Shown piece after piece: positions 57,552 to 64,000 of a stretch of DNA of 64,000 nucleotides (positions are counted from its first letter, which is position 1; each line of letters begins with the position of its first letter). Below the pieces are notes generated by a model. That model was not told the origin of the DNA. It was given only the letters and a program-made list of their open reading frames with translations, and did no database searches. The stretch is from the NCBI RefSeq assembly GCF_023078495.1, contig NZ_CP095742.1:3038001-3102000 (forward strand). Reading direction: 5' to 3'. The stretch is from Luteibacter aegosomatissinici. Its GTDB lineage: Bacteria; Pseudomonadota; Gammaproteobacteria; Xanthomonadales; Rhodanobacteraceae. Position numbers and translations under genes: made by a program.

Positions 57552-60500
57552 TCAGATACCGCGCATCGCCTTCTTCTCGGCATCAGTCAGCTGCCCTTCC
57601 TGCCCCTTCCTGCCAAGTACCTGCACGGGTGACGCGTTGTCGTAGCCCGATACCGGGGCGACACTCGACGTGTTATCCCCATCACGCAGCACATGCACCG
57701 AGATCTCCGACGGCATCTTGTCGCGCGCATCGCCCTGCTGTTTGCGCGCAACGTCTTCCGCAGCCTGCGACGCCGCGGTAGCGGCAGCGCTCGCGGCATT
57801 GAGCGCACCCACGTTCACGGCCGCGGTCACCGGGATACCGATCGCATCGCCCTTCACCTGGATGTTGTCGGCGTTCGCGACGCGTGCGGCGGCGATCACC
57901 AGGTTGCCCGAGACGCGAATACCTGCGTCGCCTGCATCCACCGTACCGCGGGGTGCGATGAGATACGCATTGCCCTCTGGCGCGCCTTCCACGGATTGCA
58001 GCGTGGCGATACCCGCGCCCGCTACCTGGCCGCGTGCATCGAGGCGACACCAGGCATCGTTATCGCAAAGGAAGGTCGGCGGAGGTACTTCGCTGTTGGT
58101 CTTGGCGCCCTGGCCGGCGTTGATGTCGCCGTTCGAGCTCCAGATCGTGACGTCACCGCCTTGCTCCGTGAAGACGCGGCTCTGGGCCAGCAGCAGGCTG
58201 CGATCGGTGAAAACGTTGATATTGCCTTTCTCGAGAGTGAGGAGACCCATCGTGTTTGGGCCCGCGGCAACCGTTCCATCGCTGGTAACGTATTGCGCGG
58301 GTGCGGCCGTACTGCCGATGAGCGCCTGCCCGCCCGGCCCAAGCAACGTGACGTCACCGCCCTGCTGGGTCTGGATGGTCGAGCTGCGGATATCCAGGTT
58401 GCCTGTCGTGATGGTCTGGGCTGCGCCATTGAGGCCACCCTGCCCCGATCCGTTCGCCGTATATCCCCATGCGCTCGGGAACAGCGTGTCGAGCGCCTCG
58501 TAACCACGCGCATACTTACCGGCATACACGCTGGACGAGTCGTTGTAGTCGGTTCCGACGGTGGCAAGCAACTTGAACAGCGACTGTTCGGCGAACATGC
58601 GCTGGATCACTTCCGGCTGCTTGGCGAACAGCGCCCTGGCTTCGTCGGCCGTCATGGGAGCAAGATTATCGTCACTCGCGAGCCCCGTCGCCGTGGATGC
58701 GCCGGCGACGCGACGCTGCATGAAGCTGATGAGATCGGGTACCAGGCTCTGCAGGCCATCGCCGCCCTCGAGGTAGCGGTTGACGAACCCTGACGCGTCG
58801 ATGCCGGGGCTGATACCGAAGTTTACGAGGACATCGGCGCTCTCGTGCGGCAGGTAGGGGTTATACAGATTGCCGACCGTCTGGACCCCGGTCACAAATT
58901 TGACGCCAGGCTGCGCAATCTTGGACAGATCCGCCTGACTGACAAACGGACCAACATCGCGTCCGGCATCCACGACCACCGTACCCGGCCCACCGACGAC
59001 AATGGCGGGTGGCACCTGCAAGGTCGCGAACGGGTTGGTCGGTTGCCTCTGGAACGTCGTGGGATAAGGCGTGTCGTAAATGTCGCGTCCCGCCGACACC
59101 CAGGTGATGTCGTCGCGCCGGGTGTGCTGACCGATCAGCGAGAGGTTAATCACATCGCGGCCTGCCCGGACATACGCCTGTTTCGACGGCATCAACGTCA
59201 GCATGTCATACCAGAAGCCGCCCGGCCCGACGTCGCCATTCACGATATCACCACCGAGCGCGTAGACACGCACAGGATTCGTATCGTCGACATGCAATGC
59301 CGTCGGCAGGTGGAATGCCGAATTCCTCTGACTGCCCTGCGCATCGAACCCGAGCCAGCTGTCACCCACCGAAGAAATGGGGTTCAACGGTGAGGGCATG
59401 TCATCCGGGGACGAATCAATGAGCCCAAGGTAGTTACTCTTTGCGTCGCTCGAGTCCCAGGCCAGGGCAACACTCTTGTCCGCCAGCAAAGTCAGGTTTC
59501 CTGTCGAGGATGGGAACAGTTCACCGCCGGTGCGAATATCGATATCGCCACCGAGCGCACTGAGTGCCACCGTCGCCGGAAGGATCGGGCCTGCCTTGAT
59601 ACTTGCACCGAAGGTCGTCACAACCCCTCCAAGGCTGCCGAATACAACATTCCCAGCGGACGACGAAACGTCGAACGACGACGATGTCGAGTAACCCTGG
59701 CTATCCGATTGCCCTGCAGGCAACAACGGGAATAGCTGAGGTGAGCGGAAGTAGGACGGGTCGTAAACGCCGCCGATATCCGCCCCACTGCGGCTGCGCA
59801 CCGTGAGCTGTGCATCCTGCAGCGCAAATATCGTCGAGACTGACGTCATATCCTCCACGCCCGGCACGGCGGCCGCCGGATTAACCCCGATCAGCGACGG
59901 CGAGGCAGCGATAGCGCCATCGGCGCGTATGTCGCCCGTGCCCTTAGCCACGAAGTAGGTCCCGCTAAGGATGTCACCGCCGGCATGCACGCTAAGGTCT
60001 CCACCACCCACGGTGGTGATGGACTGGCCATCGGGATTCTTGTACCAGGTCGTCGGAAGCGAGACCGAGAGCTCACTGATATCGCCGCCGGCGGCTACAT
60101 CGACGTTGCCACCCAGGCTCATCACGCCCTGATGGAAATTCGCGAAATCAATGGATGAGCGTGATCCATCCACCGAGTTACCCATCTGCATCCACTGCCA
60201 CCAATACTGGGCGACCGAGGTGCCCGCCGCACCCTTCGTCTGGCTACCATCGGCATCCACGACGTTCTGGAGGCCAAGGATGTCGCCACCGGCGTGCAGG
60301 TGAACATCACCCGCATGATCGGGGTTGACCAGGCCATTCACCAGCATGTCAGGCTGCGTATCCGTAAATCCCGGGGCCACGACCGACGGCCGGACCACGG
60401 TGATATCGGTGGCCGCCGTCGTGCCATCCGCAGGTGCACCCGCGGTGTAAACCGTGGCCGGGGAGTCCGCATCCAGCCATCGGATGTCGCCGGCAGCTGT

Positions 60501-63500
60501 CATGTCGATATCGCCCGTGCCGGTACGAATGGTCGTCGGCATGACCAGGGTCTTGCCCTGGAAGTTGTTGCGCGGACCGACGATCGTGGGATCGGTCACC
60601 GTGTCCTTTACTTCGAAGTGACCATCCAGCTGCACGTCCGCGCTGGACGATGCCAAGGTCGCGAGCGGGTCGGTGCCGCTCACGTCGGCACCGGCAGTGA
60701 ACCGGTATGACGTGCTCGGCCCATTCATGAGCGTGGCCGATGCGAGTGACGTCGCATTGCCGTAGGTGGGCATGTTCGACGGCGAATTGTCAGCCCTCGG
60801 CTTTCCGTAGGGAATCGAAGGCCGGGTCGTCACCAGCGCGTCGTCGCGAGGTGCGAACGGTGCGTAGAACAGCTGCGGTGCGATCCCGTTCGAGACGTTG
60901 GAGAACACGTAGAACATGTACGTCTGGTGCCCGGCGATGTACGTACCGTAGTTATCCGACCAGGCGGTGTAGTCCTGATCGATGGGAAGCATCAGGGGCG
61001 AAGGGGTCTCGTTGATCGGCTGACCAAACCCGAAATGCGTTTCCAGCCAGTTCTCGTAGTCGACGGCATAGTCGGAATACGTACTGTACGCCGACGGCTG
61101 CGGAGCGATCTGCGCAGTGGGGTTGTAGGTCAGGAAGCCGGATGTCGAATTCGCTGCCCAGAACAGCCAGGCAAATGCCACATTGACATCATCTCCGTAC
61201 TCGCCAACGTATTTCTGGTAGTTCGTATAATAAGCATCAGACTGTCCGGCCTTGGGTGCCGTCAGCGGCTGATAATACTTGTCTTTACTGATGTCCTTTG
61301 TACCACCCCCCGGCGTCATGCCATTCGCCGCGTCCCCGTCGGCGAGGTTGATGGTGCCATTCCAGAGGTTGCCGTTGCCGTCCAGGTACGCCTGGGCCGC
61401 TTGGTACGATGACAACGCAGCCGTGTACGCCGGGTTCGGCGGATCCTTGGGATGTTCCTTCGGCGCGAACGGCGCGTAGTACAACTGCGGCGCAATCCCG
61501 TTCGAGACGCTGGAGAACACGTAGAACATGTACGTCTGGTGCCCGGAGATGTACGTCTCGTAGTTACCCGACCAGGCGGTGTAATCCTGATCGATGGGCA
61601 GCATCAGCGGCGAGGGAGTCTCGTTGATCGGTTGACCAAACCCAAAATGCGTTTCCAGCCAGTTCTCGTAGCCACTGGCGTAGTCGACATACGTGCTGTA
61701 GGCCGAGGGTTGCGGTGCGGTCTGAGTGGTGGGGTTATAGACCAGGAAGCCCGAGGTCGTATTCGTCGCCCAGAAGAGCCAGGAGAAGGCTACATTGACG
61801 TCGTCACCATACTCGCCAACGTACCTCTGGTAATTGACGTAGTAGTCGTCAAGCTGATTCTTTGCAGGGGCCGTGAGCGGTTGGTAATACCGGTCCTTGG
61901 TGATGTCCGCCGTGCCGCCGCCGGGCGTCATTCCGTTGGCCGCATCACCGTCTGCCAAGTTGATCGAGCCGTCCCATAGGTGACCGTTGTTATCAAGGTA
62001 AGCCTGTGCCGCCTGATAGGCCGTCACCGCAGCATCGTAGGCGGGGTCGTCCGGCGTACCACCATCATCCGGCGGCGGATCGTTGAGCGTTGCGCCATCA
62101 TTCGACTGGTAAAAGCCGTCGGTGATGCTCGCATTCAGATCCACATCGCCGGCCGCCCGCACGGTGAGGATCGGCGCTTCACCGTCATAACGGTATGCCA
62201 GGTGGATCTTGCCATCGCTGCCGGTGACACCTGCACCGAGGTTCCAGTTGGTCACGACCCGAATATCGCCGCCGTTGGTGCCATCGGCGGGGTTCCGTAG
62301 CTCGATGCCTGGACGGAGGTTGAGGTTGCCTATTCCGGCGAAGCGATCGCCGAAGGTAAAGCCCGGCTGCTGGACAAACCCCATCAAGGTGCCCGGCCCA
62401 TTGGCCGCGTCGCCTCCGGCATAGCCGAAGAAGCCCGCGTGATCCGTGCTGATGGCATCCGGCGTGAAGTAGTAGCGGGTGAGGTAGTCGGCCTGCTGGG
62501 CGAGGTCGGCAGGCGGCGGCAGCGCTGCACCCTTGTCGTCGGTCCAGGTGCCGGACACCATCGTCGTACCGTCGGCCTTGAACCAGCCGGCAGGGTCAAT
62601 CACGCCATCAAAGTGCTTCGACGGATCCGTGAAGTCATCCTTCGTGCTCCACACCGCGTACGGCTCGATCGTGACATCGCGCGCACCCTTGATGGCGGCG
62701 GGGTTATCGACCGTAATCGGCACATCCCCATCAGACAGCAGCGGCGCACGCATGCTCACCTTGCCGCCGGCAAAGGCGGTGTTCGCGCCACCCGACACAT
62801 CGATCACCGCATCGGCGCCTATGTGGATGTAACCCGCGTCGGCACGCTGTACGACTTCGTAACCATACGTACCGTCAACCGTGCCGTCGGACGTACCCGT
62901 CGTACCCAGCAGCACATCGCCGCCGCGCTGCTCCGGCGTCGTCACGTGCGCATCGAGCGTGCCGTTGATATCCACGCCCTGGCGGCCCCACACCTCGATG
63001 TGGCTGCCTGCCGGCGAACTGGCATCCACGATGCCGTCGATACGTGCCTTTCCACCGTTGGCGTACAGGTAAACCTTCTGCGCGGCGAGCGTATGGCCGG
63101 CCGAGAGCGCCAGATCGCCCTGCCCGCTGGTGATGTCGACGAGGCCGGTAGCACCACTGGTGGACGCCAGCGCCGCGAGCGCATCGAGGTCGAGCGCGCC
63201 ACCCGCACCGAGCGTGAGGTATCCACCACGGTATCCCGCCGCGGCATGGCCATCGAACGATCCACCCAGTGCGAGGTTTCCGCCAGCGCCGGCGTTGAAT
63301 GCCCCGGCGTCGCCCGCCTGGCCCGCTCCGCCGTAGCGAATGGCCGCGCCCTGGTCGACGGCGATGTCACCGGTCGCGTTGAGGGTCAAGGTGCCACCCG
63401 GCGCATAGGCGGCTGTGTCGAAGAACTGCTTCGTCACCCCGGCGACGTCGAGCGTGGCGCCTTGCGCAACGTGGACACCGCCCTGGGTCGCATCGAGGGT

Positions 63501-64000
63501 CAGGCTCCCTGCGGCGGCGGTGAGATCCATGCTGTCGTCGATGGTAGACGCACGCAGGGTAAGCGAGCCGCCGAGGCCATCGCGCGTCAGCGCCGTGCCG
63601 TCCGCACCGTGCAACCGCATGGCGCCCGTCGTCGTCAGCGTGGTTGCCGTGCCGCCATCGACAACGAAGGCCGGCGCCGTGAGGTCCACGGAGGCACCGC
63701 CAAAGTCCACCCCGCCCTGTCCGGCCGTGGCGATGCCCGAGGATGCCGTGGCATCGAATGCGCCAAACCCACGAAGCGTCGCCGTGCCCTGGCCAAAGTC
63801 CAGCTCGGCGGTGTCGACTCGCAAGGTACCGCCGCCTGCAAGCGCGTTACCCGCCGCCGCACCCAGGAGATTGGCGAACGTGAACGTGCCCGCGTGGATG
63901 CCGATATCGTTACCGTCACCGACCAACGCGCCTGCGCTGAGCAACAGGCTATGGTCAACCGCGATATCCTGCGCACCGATGAAGTCGATATCGCCGCGGC
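57552..64000 (-). CDS. Filamentous-haemagglutinin-like giant exoprotein (DUF3739 type), partial
   Basis: The frame is open from the window edge to TGA/TAG at 57552, giving about 2150 residues with the N-terminus missing. It is Gly/Ala/Asp/Thr-rich, with repeating beta-helix units such as 'GGDVTLLGPGGQALIGS', 'GNLDIRSSTIQTQQGGDVT' and 'GDIDMTAAGDIRWLDADSP', as in filamentous haemagglutinin adhesins. The last third resembles the DUF3739 family ('EQSLFKLLATVGTDYNDSSS', 'AYLIAPRGTVDAGDAGIRVS'), followed by a charged tail ('QQGDARDKMPSEISVHVLRD'). A 195-residue Tyr/Trp/Phe-rich module occurs twice in tandem (60849-62045). Such proteins are secreted and promote adhesion. No TpsB transporter is seen. 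The PstS-like and gspIJK genes follow on the same strand. Confidence 0.88.
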   Translation of the reverse strand, partial: RGDIDFIGAQDIAVDHSLLLSAGALVGDGNDIGIHAGTFTFANLLGAAAGNALAGGGTLRVDTAELDFGQGTATLRGFGAFDATASSGIATAGQGGVDFGGASVDLTAPAFVVDGGTATTLTTTGAMRLHGADGTALTRDGLGGSLTLRASTIDDSMDLTAAAGSLTLDATQGGVHVAQGATLDVAGVTKQFFDTAAYAPGGTLTLNATGDIAVDQGAAIRYGGAGQAGDAGAFNAGAGGNLALGGSFDGHAAAGYRGGYLTLGAGGALDLDALAALASTSGATGLVDITSGQGDLALSAGHTLAAQKVYLYANGGKARIDGIVDASSPAGSHIEVWGRQGVDINGTLDAHVTTPEQRGGDVLLGTTGTSDGTVDGTYGYEVVQRADAGYIHIGADAVIDVSGGANTAFAGGKVSMRAPLLSDGDVPITVDNPAAIKGARDVTIEPYAVWSTKDDFTDPSKHFDGVIDPAGWFKADGTTMVSGTWTDDKGAALPPPADLAQQADYLTRYYFTPDAISTDHAGFFGYAGGDAANGPGTLMGFVQQPGFTFGDRFAGIGNLNLRPGIELRNPADGTNGGDIRVVTNWNLGAGVTGSDGKIHLAYRYDGEAPILTVRAAGDVDLNASITDGFYQSNDGATLNDPPPDDGGTPDDPAYDAAVTAYQAAQAYLDNNGHLWDGSINLADGDAANGMTPGGGTADITKDRYYQPLTAPAKNQLDDYYVNYQRYVGEYGDDVNVAFSWLFWATNTTSGFLVYNPTTQTAPQPSAYSTYVDYASGYENWLETHFGFGQPINETPSPLMLPIDQDYTAWSGNYETYISGHQTYMFYVFSSVSNGIAPQLYYAPFAPKEHPKDPPNPAYTAALSSYQAAQAYLDGNGNLWNGTINLADGDAANGMTPGGGTKDISKDKYYQPLTAPKAGQSDAYYTNYQKYVGEYGDDVNVAFAWLFWAANSTSGFLTYNPTAQIAPQPSAYSTYSDYAVDYENWLETHFGFGQPINETPSPLMLPIDQDYTAWSDNYGTYIAGHQTYMFYVFSNVSNGIAPQLFYAPFAPRDDALVTTRPSIPYGKPRADNSPSNMPTYGNATSLASATLMNGPSTSYRFTAGADVSGTDPLATLASSSADVQLDGHFEVKDTVTDPTIVGPRNNFQGKTLVMPTTIRTGTGDIDMTAAGDIRWLDADSPATVYTAGAPADGTTAATDITVVRPSVVAPGFTDTQPDMLVNGLVNPDHAGDVHLHAGGDILGLQNVVDADGSQTKGAAGTSVAQYWWQWMQMGNSVDGSRSSIDFANFHQGVMSLGGNVDVAAGGDISELSVSLPTTWYKNPDGQSITTVGGGDLSVHAGGDILSGTYFVAKGTGDIRADGAIAASPSLIGVNPAAAVPGVEDMTSVSTIFALQDAQLTVRSRSGADIGGVYDPSYFRSPQLFPLLPAGQSDSQGYSTSSSFDVSSSAGNVVFGSLGGVVTTFGASIKAGPILPATVALSALGGDIDIRTGGELFPSSTGNLTLLADKSVALAWDSSDAKSNYLGLIDSSPDDMPSPLNPISSVGDSWLGFDAQGSQRNSAFHLPTALHVDDTNPVRVYALGGDIVNGDVGPGGFWYDMLTLMPSKQAYVRAGRDVINLSLIGQHTRRDDITWVSAGRDIYDTPYPTTFQRQPTNPFATLQVPPAIVVGGPGTVVVDAGRDVGPFVSQADLSKIAQPGVKFVTGVQTVGNLYNPYLPHESADVLVNFGISPGIDASGFVNRYLEGGDGLQSLVPDLISFMQRRVAGASTATGLASDDNLAPMTADEARALFAKQPEVIQRMFAEQSLFKLLATVGTDYNDSSSVYAGKYARGYEALDTLFPSAWGYTANGSGQGGLNGAAQTITTGNLDIRSSTIQTQQGGDVTLLGPGGQALIGSTAAPAQYVTSDGTVAAGPNTMGLLTLEKGNINVFTDRSLLLAQSRVFTEQGGDVTIWSSNGDINAGQGAKTNSEVPPPTFLCDNDAWCRLDARGQVAGAGIATLQSVEGAPEGNAYLIAPRGTVDAGDAGIRVSGNLVIAAARVANADNIQVKGDAIGIPVTAAVNVGALNAASAAATAASQAAEDVARKQQGDARDKMPSEISVHVLRDGDNTSSVAPVSGYDNASPVQVLGRKGQEGQLTDAEKKAMRGI
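60849..61433 (-). repeat. Tandem aromatic module, copy 2
   Basis: It codes for the second of two nearly identical 195-residue segments in the haemagglutinin-like protein, starting PAYTAALSSYQAAQAYLDGN and ending FYAPFAP. Conserved blocks include 'YVGEYGDDVNVAF', 'YENWLETHFGFGQPINETPS' and 'LMLPIDQDYTAW'. Confidence 0.85.
61461..62045 (-). repeat. Tandem aromatic module, copy 1
   Basis: It codes for the first of the two segments, starting PAYDAAVTAYQAAQAYLDNN and ending YYAPFAP. The repeat period is 612 bp (204 codons), with a nine-residue linker (KEHPKDPPN) between the copies. Confidence 0.85.

Overview
The window is about 64 kb of high-GC chromosome from a gammaproteobacterium, most likely of the order Lysobacterales (Xanthomonadales), family Rhodanobacteraceae (Luteibacter/Dyella-like). 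This placement is an inference. It rests on the xanthomonad-style exbB-exbD-msbA-lpxK operon next to comEC, the many GGDEF/EAL proteins, the GH92 mannosidase, and the dense short palindromic repeats (GTAGGAGCCCACCCTG... and GTAGGAGCGCGCTTGCG...). I saw no rRNA or tRNA gene, CRISPR array, phage or transposase.

Layout. 1-16.5 kb is mostly housekeeping: an AsmA-family C-terminus, a DMT permease, a 2OG-Fe(II) oxygenase, glmM-folP-orn, sbcB, a VOC protein, epmA-ligA, an MFS pump, a CPA2 antiporter, photolyase and a glycine-zipper protein. 16.6-26.4 kb is the lipid A export operon (exbB-exbD-msbA-lpxK) with comEC, and a secreted GH92 mannosidase lies between comEC and exbB. 26.5-33.8 kb holds a repetitive lipoprotein, an AlgP/histone H1-like protein, a rhomboid protease, PhzF-like and amidinohydrolase enzymes, two oxidoreductases and yajQ.

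33.8-34.75 kb is a gene-free, nested palindromic repeat island. 34.8-54 kb is rich in cyclic-di-GMP genes (propeller-GGDEF, GGDEF-EAL, GAF-like GGDEF, PAS-GGDEF-EAL; YajQ is a known c-di-GMP effector family). They are interspersed with an S9 peptidase, osmC, corA, sodC, rsuA-rsmC, an alpha/beta hydrolase and selO. 53.9-64 kb is the most unusual part. A very large filamentous-haemagglutinin-like protein runs off the window edge. A PstS/DING-like phosphate-binding protein and three minor type II secretion pseudopilins (gspI-J-K) follow it on the same strand. The rest of a type II system is not visible here.

How the parts work together. The envelope genes (msbA/lpxK, AsmA, glmM) build and export cell-surface material. 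The c-di-GMP genes probably set surface attachment or secretion; Orn, also present, is the enzyme family that removes the pGpG product of EAL enzymes. The haemagglutinin-PstS-GspIJK block is a candidate dedicated surface-adhesin or phosphate-linked secretion locus. Two palindromic repeat families recur across the window. They sit mostly between convergent genes, supply the stop codons of two genes, and are embedded as half-elements inside two coding sequences.
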